DNA from: an uncultured Opitutia bacterium
Lineage (GTDB): Bacteria > Verrucomicrobiota > Verrucomicrobiia > Opitutales > Coraliomargaritaceae
NCBI GenBank assembly: GCA_937136395.1
Contig: CAKZOI010000022.1
Span: 186,001 to 250,000, forward strand
Reading direction: 5' to 3'
Length of the DNA stretch: 64,000 nt
Made by a program: the position numbers and the translations under genes. Shown one piece after another: positions 36,853 through 44,810 of the stretch. The notes under the pieces were generated by a model that saw nothing but the letters and a program-made list of their open reading frames with translations, was not told the DNA's origin and made no database searches. Position 1 is the stretch's first letter. Each line of letters starts with the position of its first letter.

Positions 36853-36880
36853 TTAAGAATTAAGAATTAAGAATTAAGAG
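36853..36880. repeat. Tandem heptamer repeat TTAAGAA x4
   Basis: Three perfect TTAAGAA units and one TTAAGAG unit run head to tail from 36853 to 36880, between the adaptor and permease genes. Similar seven-base-period spacers occur at 43588-43617, 63581-63600 and 63640-63672. Confidence 0.75.
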
Positions 36881-36927
36881 TTGGGAGCGTCGGGCTCTGT
36901 CCCGACATCTGGGACGGCTTTGATGTT

Positions 36928-38106
36928 TCATTGCATAAGCTGTGCGGACACGGAGGTCCGCGCTCCCGTTTCAGCAATGGTTTCATTGACGATGCTCACA
37001 TCCATGCCTTCGATATAGTAAGCGATGGGGCTGATGACGACACGTTCACCGGTGTTGAGTCCTGCGGTGATGACGACTTGTTTGGCGTCGCTTTTCAGGA
37101 TGTCTACGGTGCGTGTCTCGAGCGTGTTTTCGTCGGTATAGATATAGACAGTATTTGAGCCTCGTAGGGCGTATCGGGGTATGGAATAAGCGTTTTGAAC
37201 GGCACGACCTTCGATCTCGGCAGCCATGAATGTGCCACGACGGAGTGCGCTTGGCTGTGCAGTTTCCGTAAAGGGCTCTGGTAGTTCAGCAACGACGTAG
37301 AGTAGTCGGCTGTTGGGGTTGATGGTGTCTTCGATGCGGGCTAGGCGAGCCTGCCATGTCTCATCGGATTTGGTGTTAGGCAGTGTGAGTGTGACAAAGC
37401 GTTGGCGCTTGGTCCGGGAGTCTAGAAAGTTTGCTTCAGCTGCTGTGATCGGCAGGCGAATTTCGCCACGGCTCGTTGCATAAATGCGCGCGATTGGATT
37501 GGCTGGGTTGGCGATAATGTATTGCCCGATGTCGACGTTCTTGGTGAGCACGATGCCGTCGTAAGGGGCTTTGATTTCGGTGCGATCGAGATCGCGTTGA
37601 GCTTTGGCTAAAGCGGCTTGGGCGCTTTCAACGAGTGCCTGGGCTTGCTTGAGTTGTGGGAGGCGCAGTGTCAACGGGCTGGCGTCGCCATCGCCAAGGG
37701 CTTCCCAGTCGGCGGCGGCTTGTTCGGCGAGTGCTTGTTCTTGCGCGAGGGTGAGTTCTGCATTGGCTAGCTCGGCTGCGCGTGCAGTGACGGCCGCTTT
37801 GTAATCTGCAGGGTCAATGCGGATCAGAATATCGCCCTGACGAAAGGAATTGCCAGCGCGAAAGTGATCGGCGACTTGAACGATGCGTCCACTAACTTCT
37901 GCAGTTAGGTCGGTCTCTACCGCAGGCAAAAGGGTGCCTTGGCTGCTTACAGTCAGTTGAATCGTCTTTGGCTGCACGGTGATCACCTCGACGCCGGTGA
38001 TGGGGCGCTCGGGTGCGACGACGTTCGGTTCCGGTTTGAGAATGAACTGGAAATAGCCGATGATTAATCCGACAAGGATAATAATGATGGGAAGCAGTGC
38101 TTTCAT
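36928..38106 (-). CDS. RND periplasmic adaptor of the tetR-linked system
   Basis: A 392-residue adaptor with an N-terminal helix (KALLPIIIILVGLIIGYFQF), lipoyl halves (GRIVQVADHFRAGNSFRQGD and IKAPYDGIVLTKNVDIGQYI), a short coiled coil at about 105-170 and a beta barrel. Its ATG overlaps the TGA of the outer-membrane gene by four bases (38103-38106), a sign of translational coupling. It bridges the permease to the lipoprotein channel. Confidence 0.9.
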   Translation of the reverse strand: MKALLPIIIILVGLIIGYFQFILKPEPNVVAPERPITGVEVITVQPKTIQLTVSSQGTLLPAVETDLTAEVSGRIVQVADHFRAGNSFRQGDILIRIDPADYKAAVTARAAELANAELTLAQEQALAEQAAADWEALGDGDASPLTLRLPQLKQAQALVESAQAALAKAQRDLDRTEIKAPYDGIVLTKNVDIGQYIIANPANPIARIYATSRGEIRLPITAAEANFLDSRTKRQRFVTLTLPNTKSDETWQARLARIEDTINPNSRLLYVVAELPEPFTETAQPSALRRGTFMAAEIEGRAVQNAYSIPRYALRGSNTVYIYTDENTLETRTVDILKSDAKQVVITAGLNTGERVVISPIAYYIEGMDVSIVNETIAETGARTSVSAQLMQ

Positions 38107-39494
38107 GATTCGTTTGCAAAGGAGCCGCCGAGTGCGAGGTAGAGATCGATGCGGTTTTGAATGAGGAGATTGCGTAGGCTGATGAGTCGGCTACGAGCGT
38201 TGTTTGCAGAGCGTTGACTCGATAGGAAGCTGAGGAAGTCGGCGGTGCCCTCGCGGTATCGACTCCAAGCGAGGGCTTCGGTAGCCTTCGCTTCGTCGGC
38301 GGCGAGTTTGAGGAGTGTGTGCTCTTGTTGTAAGTAGCGTTCTGCAGCGAGCGTTGATTCGACTTCGAGGAAAGCTTGTAGTGCCGTTGCGTGATAGTTG
38401 GCGGCCGCTTGCTCGCGAAGTGCTTGGCTACGATCGATGTTGGCGAGGATGCGCCCCCCTTGAAAGAAAGGTTGCGTCAGGTTTGCTCCCAGAGACCAGA
38501 CTGAGAAATCGCTATCGAGTAGGTTGCGAAATGCTTGCGAAGAGCTACCCGCGGAGGAGGTGAGGCTGATCTTTGGAAGTAGGTCTTTGCGAGTTGCAAG
38601 TAGCTCCGTATCTGCTGCGGCGAGTTGGCGTTCAGCGGCGATCAGGTCGGGGCGCCGATTGAGTAGCTGTGCGGGGAGCCCTGCGGGAATGGCTTTGGGC
38701 AGGAGAGGGGATGAATGCCCCGCTTTTGTGTCTGCGTGGGGATAGCGCCCAAGAAGTGCTTCCAGTGAACGGGCGGCTTGGTCGACGGCGCGTTTGCGAA
38801 TTGCGACATCGGCATCGGAGAGTGCTTTCTGCGTTCGGATTTGGCGTAGGTCGAGCCCGCTAGCGAGGCCGCGCTGAAATCGAGTTTCTATCGTATTTAG
38901 GTTGTTGGCATCTGCTTTCGCGGTGCGTTTAGAGAGAGTGTGCTGTTCGGTCGCCTCCGTATAGTTGAACCAGCTCTTAGCTACTTGAGCGGCCAGTGAA
39001 AGACGCGCTGCCTTGAGTTCGGCTTCGCTCGCTTCGACTTGTGCCAAGGCTGCGGAACTTCGGTTCCGGAGCTGTCCCCAGAGATCGAGTTCCCAGCTAA
39101 GATTGAGTGCTAGGTCGTAGTTTTCGAAGCGCACGCCACCCGTGCTGCTTGGCCCGAAAGTGTTGATTTTCTGACGGTTGCCGTTCAATCCGAGGCTTGC
39201 TGTAGGTAATTGATCGGCTCCAGCAATTCGTGCTTCAGCGATTGCTTGGTCAAAGCGTGCGGCAGTCATGCTCAAATTGGGATTATTGGTGAGCGCCTCT
39301 TCGATGAGTGTGGGTAGCTCTGGACTATTGAGGTCGTCGAGCCAAGCAGCGGGCTCGGTGCTACTGGCTGGTGTGCTCCAAGCGTTGGGGAGCTTAATGT
39401 CCGGCGCGGGGCTTCGTTCAGGCGAAGTGGCACAGCCGACGACAGCTAGAGTCGCTAGGGCGATCAGGGAGCGAATATGTGAAAGTGGATACAC
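38103..39494 (-). CDS. Outer-membrane efflux lipoprotein (NodT/OprM type)
   Basis: A 463-residue TolC-fold channel. A lipoprotein signal ends in LAVVGC (lipobox cysteine near 21), so it is lipidated at the outer membrane. Two repeats of long helices follow (IEEALTNNPNLSMTAARFDQ, then LLNRRPDLIAAERQLAAADT), the NodT hallmarks. It starts at GTG 39494, 19 bp after tetR. Together with the adaptor and permease it forms a complete tripartite pump. Confidence 0.9.
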   Translation of the reverse strand: MYPLSHIRSLIALATLAVVGCATSPERSPAPDIKLPNAWSTPASSTEPAAWLDDLNSPELPTLIEEALTNNPNLSMTAARFDQAIAEARIAGADQLPTASLGLNGNRQKINTFGPSSTGGVRFENYDLALNLSWELDLWGQLRNRSSAALAQVEASEAELKAARLSLAAQVAKSWFNYTEATEQHTLSKRTAKADANNLNTIETRFQRGLASGLDLRQIRTQKALSDADVAIRKRAVDQAARSLEALLGRYPHADTKAGHSSPLLPKAIPAGLPAQLLNRRPDLIAAERQLAAADTELLATRKDLLPKISLTSSAGSSSQAFRNLLDSDFSVWSLGANLTQPFFQGGRILANIDRSQALREQAAANYHATALQAFLEVESTLAAERYLQQEHTLLKLAADEAKATEALAWSRYREGTADFLSFLSSQRSANNARSRLISLRNLLIQNRIDLYLALGGSFANES

Positions 39495-39512
39495 GTGTGT
39501 GGAACGATAAAA

Positions 39513-40163
39513 CTATGAGTGCGCAAAGCCAGCTGCGGCATAGGCGATGAGTTCGGATACCAATCTATCGTAGTTTCGTTGCTTCGACTTACCGTTTGAT
39601 AGATTTTCGAGGATTACTTGGTCGATCGTGGCACCTAACATGGTGCTAATGGAGAGGAAGAAACGGTATCGAAGTGTTTCTTCGCTCAGCTCTGGGCAGC
39701 TGCGCTTCAGTTCAAATAAGTAGCGTGCGCTGAGTTCTTTGAAAAAATCACGGTGCATTCCACGCATGAAGTCGGCTGGTTCAGTGAAGGCTCGACCGAT
39801 CATTTGTATCAGTGCGGGGTTGGGGCCTGTGCCTTTTCCGTCTGATTCGAAGAGAGGACGAAAGAGCGAATCGAAGATGGAGGCGACTGGCACAGGTTCG
39901 GCCCCATGCAATTCTATTAAATCGTCTAACCTACTTAAGCGCTCGATGTTGATCGGTTCGATCCGATCACGAATGACTTCGCGTATGAGCTTACTTTTCG
40001 AGCCAAAGTGGTAGTTTACGGCAGCTAGGTTTACTTTTGCGTCACGAGTGACATCGCGTAGGGTCATCGCGCGAAATCCTTTTTCAGCGAACAGCCTTTC
40101 TGTAACATGGATGATTTGCTGCCGGGTTTTATCACTAGCTGTCGATCGGGGGGATGTAGGCAT
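39513..40163 (-). CDS. TetR-family repressor of the RND operon
   Basis: A 216-residue regulator. The helix-turn-helix is at about 17-60 (LFAEKGFRAMTLRDVTRDAK, VNLAAVNYHFGSKSKL), and the ligand-binding half is the remaining helical domain with a conserved RAFTEPADFMRGM block. It is the first gene of the pump operon and is likely autoregulated through the palindrome six bases upstream of its ATG. Ligand unknown; it is a plausible sensor of the pump's substrate. Confidence 0.9.
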   Translation of the reverse strand: MPTSPRSTASDKTRQQIIHVTERLFAEKGFRAMTLRDVTRDAKVNLAAVNYHFGSKSKLIREVIRDRIEPINIERLSRLDDLIELHGAEPVPVASIFDSLFRPLFESDGKGTGPNPALIQMIGRAFTEPADFMRGMHRDFFKELSARYLFELKRSCPELSEETLRYRFFLSISTMLGATIDQVILENLSNGKSKQRNYDRLVSELIAYAAAGFAHS

Positions 40164-40168
40164 GTTTT

Positions 40169-40180
40169 AAACAATTGTTT
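40169..40180. promoter_or_regulatory. Palindromic operator candidate for the TetR regulator
   Basis: AAACAATTGTTT is a perfect 12-bp palindrome (40169-40180), extended by TTTAAAC overlap on the gene side and GA on the other. It lies directly upstream of tetR, at the usual place for a TetR-family binding site. Confidence 0.5.
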
Positions 40181-40354
40181 GAAGTAGTGGGGGAGTCAAG
40201 TGATAGGGAGTGGATAGTGGGGAGTGGATAGTGGGTAGCTGGAACGTCTCGACCGCCATAGGTAATGTGTGAGCAAGTTGCTCGCTAGGACTAGAAAGGC
40301 TCACGCGTATGGCGTTCGGGGCGTCCGCCGCTACCAAATCTCTAGTTGCGCCCA

Positions 40355-40387
40355 CAAAAAAGCCGATCCAGTTTGGATCGGCTTTTT
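40355..40387 (-). terminator. Terminator between tetR promoter region and HPr gene
   Basis: A 13-bp perfect stem (AAAAGCCGATCCA / TGGATCGGCTTTT) with a GTT loop. T-runs exist on both strands, so it could work in both directions; the gene it serves is the HPr gene, which ends 23 bases before it. Confidence 0.88.
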
Positions 40388-40409
40388 GTAGGAAATTATT
40401 TTGAGTGAT

Positions 40410-40715
40410 TTAAGCTTCTTCGAAGCGTCGTTCGAAGAGTGCTTCAAGCTCGCCGAGCATCGATTCTGCCGAACTGGCATCGCCTTCAGCGCGCACGATC
40501 AGTTTCGAGCCTTTACCTGCAGCCAGCATCATGAGCCCCATGATGCTCTTACCGTTCACCTGTTCATCATCTTTTTCAACCCACACTTCACCTGAGTAGG
40601 TATTGGCGATGCGCACGATCATCGCTGCAGGACGGGCGTGGATGCCCATCTTGTTTTGCACGATCAATTCTTTGTGCATGGTTGTGTTTGAGTCGCTGGT
40701 TTCTGGTCTGCTCAT
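40410..40715 (-). CDS. HPr-family phosphocarrier protein
   Basis: A 101-residue protein. GIHARPAA carries the phospho-accepting His26 (His15 of standard HPr), and NGKSIMGLMML carries the regulatory Ser57 (Ser46). The first 12 residues are extra; ATG 40679 would give the usual length. HPr passes phosphate from PEP through enzyme I to sugar permeases, or acts in nitrogen/carbon signalling. No enzyme I, EII or HPr kinase is in the window, so a purely regulatory role is possible. Confidence 0.92.
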   Translation of the reverse strand: MSRPETSDSNTTMHKELIVQNKMGIHARPAAMIVRIANTYSGEVWVEKDDEQVNGKSIMGLMMLAAGKGSKLIVRAEGDASSAESMLGELEALFERRFEEA

Positions 40716-40960
40716 AAGGGAGGCGGAAAAAACTAATTAATTAGATTTAAGCAAGAAATAATCCAATAGCGCTTAAACCCCAGTTAATTTATAAGAAATG
40801 AATTAAGTCTTTGAAGATTTTGACCGTCAAGGGGTAAAAATGGTCAAAAAGTGCCTGCTAAGGGTAATTAGTAACATCGGCCCTCTAGCGGCGGGAGTGC
40901 GGACCTCCGCGCAATTACATACGTGATATGGCACTCGATTTCCGTCCAGCGCATTGGTTA
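40716..40960. other. Intergenic region, no gene seen
   Basis: About 245 bp between the HPr gene and the small basic protein terminator, AT-rich at its left end, which should hold the HPr promoter. No palindrome or open frame of note. Confidence 0.4.
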
Positions 40961-40990
40961 CAAAAAAGCCCTTCGATTGTAGAAGGGCTT
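40961..40990 (-). terminator. Terminator of the small basic protein gene
   Basis: A 9-bp stem (AAGCCCTTC / GAAGGGCTT) with a seven-base loop; on the minus strand it runs into TTTTTTG. It begins 26 bases after the gene's stop. Confidence 0.82.
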
Positions 40991-41015
40991 GTGAAAAAAA
41001 TAAAGTAATGTTGGC

Positions 41016-41174
41016 TTACTCTTCTGGCTTAGTCTTTTTTAGACCGACAACGCGGTTGCCATCTTCCCAGTCACCGCGCTTGCGGAGTAGGTCCACGCGC
41101 TCGAAACGCTTGAGGACTGTTCGGTTCTTTTTGCCGCCACCGCCGGTGGCCTTAAAGCTGTTGTGTTGTGACAT
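41016..41174 (-). CDS. Small basic protein of the Chlamydiae/Verrucomicrobia type
   Basis: A 52-residue protein: MSQHNSFKATGGGGKKNRTV, then LKRFERVDLLRKRGDWEDGN, then RVVGLKKTKPEE. It has about 14 basic residues. This matches a short basic family that I recall from Chlamydiae, Verrucomicrobia and relatives (TIGR04137), possibly ribosome-associated; the function is not established. AAGGAG stands eight bases before the ATG, a good ribosome-binding site, and a terminator follows, so it is a monocistronic, probably well expressed gene. Confidence 0.85.
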   Translation of the reverse strand: MSQHNSFKATGGGGKKNRTVLKRFERVDLLRKRGDWEDGNRVVGLKKTKPEE

Positions 41175-41387
41175 AGTGGGCTCCTTGTTAAAAGTTAAAG
41201 CGGTGGAATAAATGGGGGTGCTGGTTAAAGATCAAGGACTAATCCGCTTATTTTTCAGGTTTTTTGAGCGATTGTGGGTGATTTTGCAGTCTAGGTTGGA
41301 CTCTTAATGAGTTTCGTCACCAAATTCGGCATATAAAGCGCTTTCTCAGATTGCTGTATTTTGGACGCAGAATATGCGTCAGATAAT

Positions 41388-42764
41388 TTATACCAGATAA
41401 GGGAGTGCGAGTGAGGCGAGTCCTAGAACCAGTAAAAAGCCACACATGTCTGTGACAGTTGTAAGAATTGGGCCTGAGGCGAGTGCTGGGTCTTGTTTGC
41501 AGGCTTTTAGAAGCAGTGGCACTAAACCGCCAACGCAGACTGCGATCGTTGTGTTGAGCGCTAAGGCGGAGCCGACTACGAGTCCAAGAACCGGGTTGCC
41601 TTTCCAAGCCCAGGCAATGGCACCGATGAGTAAACCCAAACAGGCGCCATTGATTATGCCAACTGAGGATTCTTTTATAAATACGCGGCCAAATTCCTTC
41701 GGGCTGATCATCTCTAATGAGAGCTCACGCATGGAAACGGCGACGGCTTGGTTTCCGGAGCAACCGCTCATATCAGAGATGATTGGTAGGAAGACTGCCA
41801 ACGCGATGACTGCTTCTAAAGTGTCTTGGTGGAAAGCGATCACACTGGCTGAAATGAGATTCAACACGATGTTGATACTCAACCAGGAGAGTCGACGACG
41901 GCTGCGCACGCCTAGGGGCATGGAGCGGAGCTCCTCTTTTCCCATCAAACCTTGGAATTTCAATAGGTCTTCGGTGGCAGATTCCTGCAGTGCCTCGGTG
42001 GATGCCTCGCGGTCGACGATACCCAGGAGTCGTTGCTTGCTGTCTACTACTGGCAGCCCAAGGAAATGGTGCTGCTCAAATAGATTTTCCAGGTCCAATA
42101 CTTTGGTGTCTGCAGCGACTGTAATCGGATCGGGGATCATTATATCTGCTGCGGTTTGGTCGCGCTTTGCAAAGAGCAGGTTGCGCACCGGTAGCACTCC
42201 TTTCAGGGTGCCGTGTGCGCCGAGCACGTAGGCATATTGCACACCGTATTCGATATATTTCTTACGTTTGGATTGGATGTCGTCCAAAATCGCTTCGACC
42301 GTCATATTGGCATTGAAGGAAACAAACTCACTATACATTAACGCGCCGGCCGTGCCTTCGTCATACGCCATGAAGCGACGGGTCTCTTCGGCGAGGTCTT
42401 TATCGAGTTCTTCAAGGATGGCTTCTGAGTCACTGTCAGAGAGTTCATTGAGTAGGTCGGCACGGTCATCACTATCTAATTTTGTGACAATTTGAGCCGC
42501 CGCATCCGGCTCGAGTTCTTCAATGATGTCGGCGCCTTGGAAGTAATAGACATGTTCAAGCACCTCAGCGCCTTGCTCGGGTGTGAGCATTTCGAAGAGC
42601 GCGGTGCGTTGTTCGGCGCTCAATCGGTCGACGAGCTTTGCGGTCTCTTCAACATCTGCTTCACGGAGCACCTCCATGGCATTGCCGACATCGGATTGAT
42701 CAACCGCTTGAGTGAGACGCTTCAAGAGTTGATCGAAGACGATGCTTGATGTGTTAGGTTCCAT
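41388..42764 (-). CDS. mgtE: Magnesium transporter MgtE
   Basis: A 458-residue channel from ATG 42764 (42806 is an earlier possible start). The order is a MgtE N-terminal helical domain (LFEMLTPEQGAEVLEHVYYF), two CBS domains (about 135-260), the plug helix, then five membrane helices with PIISDMSGCSGNQAVAVSMR, the Mg-selective pore segment. It imports Mg2+ with gating by cytosolic Mg2+ bound to the N and CBS domains. Single gene, divergent from the crcB pair. Confidence 0.94.
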   Translation of the reverse strand: MEPNTSSIVFDQLLKRLTQAVDQSDVGNAMEVLREADVEETAKLVDRLSAEQRTALFEMLTPEQGAEVLEHVYYFQGADIIEELEPDAAAQIVTKLDSDDRADLLNELSDSDSEAILEELDKDLAEETRRFMAYDEGTAGALMYSEFVSFNANMTVEAILDDIQSKRKKYIEYGVQYAYVLGAHGTLKGVLPVRNLLFAKRDQTAADIMIPDPITVAADTKVLDLENLFEQHHFLGLPVVDSKQRLLGIVDREASTEALQESATEDLLKFQGLMGKEELRSMPLGVRSRRRLSWLSINIVLNLISASVIAFHQDTLEAVIALAVFLPIISDMSGCSGNQAVAVSMRELSLEMISPKEFGRVFIKESSVGIINGACLGLLIGAIAWAWKGNPVLGLVVGSALALNTTIAVCVGGLVPLLLKACKQDPALASGPILTTVTDMCGFLLVLGLASLALPYLV

Positions 42765-42815
42765 AAGTTGTGAACTAGGCTTTACAGCCCGAACGATAAG
42801 AGCCAAGCAAGTTAT

Positions 42816-43202
42816 GTGCTAATTCTCTTTGCAGCGATAGGGTGCGCGCTCGGTGGCGTGGTCCGCTATTTAATTTCCAATTGGGTGAATCTCAAGTTTG
42901 GTGAGGCTTTTCCGTGGGGCACTTTATGCGTCAACATGCTGGGGAGCTTTTTGCTTGGCTGTGTCCTGGGCGCAGGAATCACCCCTGCTGAGTCTTGGCT
43001 TTCGCTTCAGGGCGCGCATGCGTTTTCGGCGATTGGTTTTTGCGGTGGTTTGACGACATTTTCGACCTTCAGCTTGCAGACCTTGAACCTGGTTTCGAAG
43101 CAGCAATGGGCTCGCGTGGCCGCAAATACCTTTGGGAGTCTCGCTCTATGTGCGCTTTGTGCGATCGCAGGCTATGCGATCATGGAAAGGCTGACGGCAT
43201 GA
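42816..43202 (+). CDS. crcB: Fluoride channel CrcB/Fluc, first copy
   Basis: A 128-residue four-helix membrane protein starting at GTG 42816. It has GGVVRYLISNW and WGTLCVNMLGSFLLG (central pore Asn) and GFCGGLTTFSTFS, the Fluc signature with the sodium-site glycine turn and the phenylalanine box. Fluc channels are antiparallel dimers that export toxic fluoride. Its TGA overlaps the ATG of the second copy, so the two are translationally coupled and probably form a heterodimer. No fluoride riboswitch was recognised upstream. Confidence 0.92.
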   Translation: MLILFAAIGCALGGVVRYLISNWVNLKFGEAFPWGTLCVNMLGSFLLGCVLGAGITPAESWLSLQGAHAFSAIGFCGGLTTFSTFSLQTLNLVSKQQWARVAANTFGSLALCALCAIAGYAIMERLTA

Positions 43203-43591
43203 AGCAGTTGCTTTGGATCGGCCTTGGGAGTGCCCTTGGGGGTGCGCTGCGCTATGTGCTGGATGTCTTGGCCTTGCAGATCGGATTTGGCAGTTTTTCA
43301 CCATCAACCTTGGTGATCAATCTTACCGGTTCATTTTTGATCGGTTGGCTCGCGGGTCGCTGGGCGACGGGGGGAGCAATCGCGCCGCATCCGTATCGTT
43401 TTCATTTTTGGATGACTGGCTTTTGCGGCGGTTATACTACGTTTTCGACCTTCACATGGCAGATCATTGAATTGGTGAACGGTGGTGAAGGGCAGCTCGC
43501 TGGTTTTTATGCGGCGGGTAGTTTTGGCTTTGGATTGGTTGCGGTTTGGCTGGGGCTTTCGATGGCGGTTACAAGGCGAAAGGAGCCTTAA
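43199..43591 (+). CDS. crcB: Fluoride channel CrcB/Fluc, second copy
   Basis: A 130-residue homologue: ALGGALRYVLDVL, STLVINLTGSFLIGWLAG, GFCGGYTTFSTFT. It starts at ATG 43199, overlapping the first gene's stop by four bases. Pairs of unequal crcB genes are known to form heterodimers with opposite subunit orientation. The frame is open further upstream, but that part is the shadow of the first gene. Confidence 0.92.
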   Translation: MKQLLWIGLGSALGGALRYVLDVLALQIGFGSFSPSTLVINLTGSFLIGWLAGRWATGGAIAPHPYRFHFWMTGFCGGYTTFSTFTWQIIELVNGGEGQLAGFYAAGSFGFGLVAVWLGLSMAVTRRKEP

Positions 43592-43617
43592 TCTTACTCG
43601 TAATCTTAATCCTAATC
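43588..43617. repeat. Heptamer-period simple repeat
   Basis: TTAATCT-TACTCGT-AATCTTA-ATCCTAA-type units with a seven-base period, partly inside the crcB stop region and upstream of psd. It matches the style of 63581-63672. Confidence 0.5.
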
Positions 43618-43648
43618 TATTTGAGTAAGTCATTGATTAAGACTTTTT

Positions 43649-44563
43649 ATGAAACAGACCGAACTATACGACGCACCCATTCAATTCTACAATCGCCATA
43701 CGAGTGAAGTAGAAACCGAGTCGGTCTATGGTGAAGGCTTTCTACGCTGGGCGTATGGCAATCCATTGGGTCGCCTTACAGTTGAAGTCGCGGTGAAGCG
43801 TCTGTTGTTCTCGCGTTGGTATGGTTGGCGGATGAATCGGCCTGCGAGCCAGTCGAAAGTGCAGCCGTTCATTCAAAATTATGGTGTCGATGTGGATGAG
43901 TTTGCCGATCCCGTGGATAGCTACCGCAGCTTTAATGAATTCTTTTATCGAAAGCTGAAGCCTGCAGCGCGTCCGATAGCTGAGGCGGGTAACGTGGCCG
44001 TGTTTCCTGCGGATGGACGTCATTTGGCGATACAAGATCTCAATGCGACTGATCAGTTTTACATCAAAGGACAGCGTTTTGATTTGGAGAAGTTCTTGGG
44101 CGATGCCGAACTTGCCCAGGAGTTTGAAGGCGGCTCGGTGTTAATTTCACGTCTCTGCCCGGTGGATTATCATCGCTATCATTTCCCTATCAGTGGTGAA
44201 GCAGGTGAGGTTGAAATTCTCGATGGCAGTTTGCGCTCGGTGAGTCCGTTGGCACTGCGTCGTCAGTTAGCGATTTTATGGGAAAACCGTCGTGCACGCA
44301 CGCTGGTGGATTCTCCGGAATTTGGCAAAGTGGTGGTGATGGAAGTCGGCGCGACTTGTGTTGGTGGCATGCATTCCACTTTCAGCTCTGGCTCGGTTCA
44401 GAAGGGCGATGATAAGGGTTACTTTTCGTTTGGCGGTTCTTGTGTGACCACTGTCTTTAAGAAGGGCGCGATTCAGTTCGACGACGACTTAAATGAGCAC
44501 GCTGCAAACGGGCACGAGGTGTATGCGAAGATGGGCGAACGTTGTGGCGTGGTTGGAACTTGA
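43649..44563 (+). CDS. psd: Phosphatidylserine decarboxylase
   Basis: A 304-residue pro-enzyme that makes phosphatidylethanolamine. The autocleavage site is FGGSC with Ser264 at the beginning of the alpha chain, becoming the pyruvoyl group; this is the GGS form rather than LGST. Other landmarks are [11 protein letters not shown] near 118, [11 protein letters not shown] near 170, and [12 protein letters not shown] near 233. It resembles the longer soluble (type II) enzymes. It follows the crcB pair by 57 bp, but has an AT-rich spacer and may have its own promoter. Inner-membrane associated. Confidence 0.93.
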   Translation: MKQTELYDAPIQFYNRHTSEVETESVYGEGFLRWAYGNPLGRLTVEVAVKRLLFSRWYGWRMNRPASQSKVQPFIQNYGVDVDEFADPVDSYRSFNEFFYRKLKPAARPIAEAGNVAVFPADGRHLAIQDLNATDQFYIKGQRFDLEKFLGDAELAQEFEGGSVLISRLCPVDYHRYHFPISGEAGEVEILDGSLRSVSPLALRRQLAILWENRRARTLVDSPEFGKVVVMEVGATCVGGMHSTFSSGSVQKGDDKGYFSFGGSCVTTVFKKGAIQFDDDLNEHAANGHEVYAKMGERCGVVGT

Positions 44564-44752
44564 GTTGAGCTAGTTTGACCTGGCATTCAAGTCGTAGGGC
44601 TCGAGCTTGCTCGATGCCGCGTTTAGCTAGAACATCCAGTTCGATGAGATGAGGCGTTCTGTAAGCAGAAGCCCTACAATAGTAAGCTCTCCTTGTCAGT
44701 CAGAACCGAGGGTAGCCACACTCAGAACGGTTTAAGCGCGGGCAACCCCTCC

Positions 44753-44792
44753 GTCTGTGTAAAGCACAGACACCTTCCCTGTCTAGGGAAGG
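44753..44792. repeat. Two tandem hairpins in the psd-pntB spacer
   Basis: GTCTGTG-TAAAG-CACAGAC (44753-44771) and CCTTCCCT-GTCT-AGGGAAGG (44773-44792) are both perfect stems placed two bases apart. Neither is followed by a T-run. They lie 19 bases from the pntB stop between convergent genes and may act together as transcript 3' ends. Confidence 0.6.
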
Positions 44793-44810
44793 AGCTTTCA
44801 GGGAGTTTGT

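Noticed and set aside
42765-42815. Fluoride riboswitch upstream of crcB
   Set aside because: Only about 50 bases are available between mgtE and crcB and the riboswitch core pattern is not visible.
44753-44792. Factor-independent terminators for psd or pntB
   Set aside because: Stems are perfect, but neither is followed by a T-run on either strand, so they are recorded as hairpins only.
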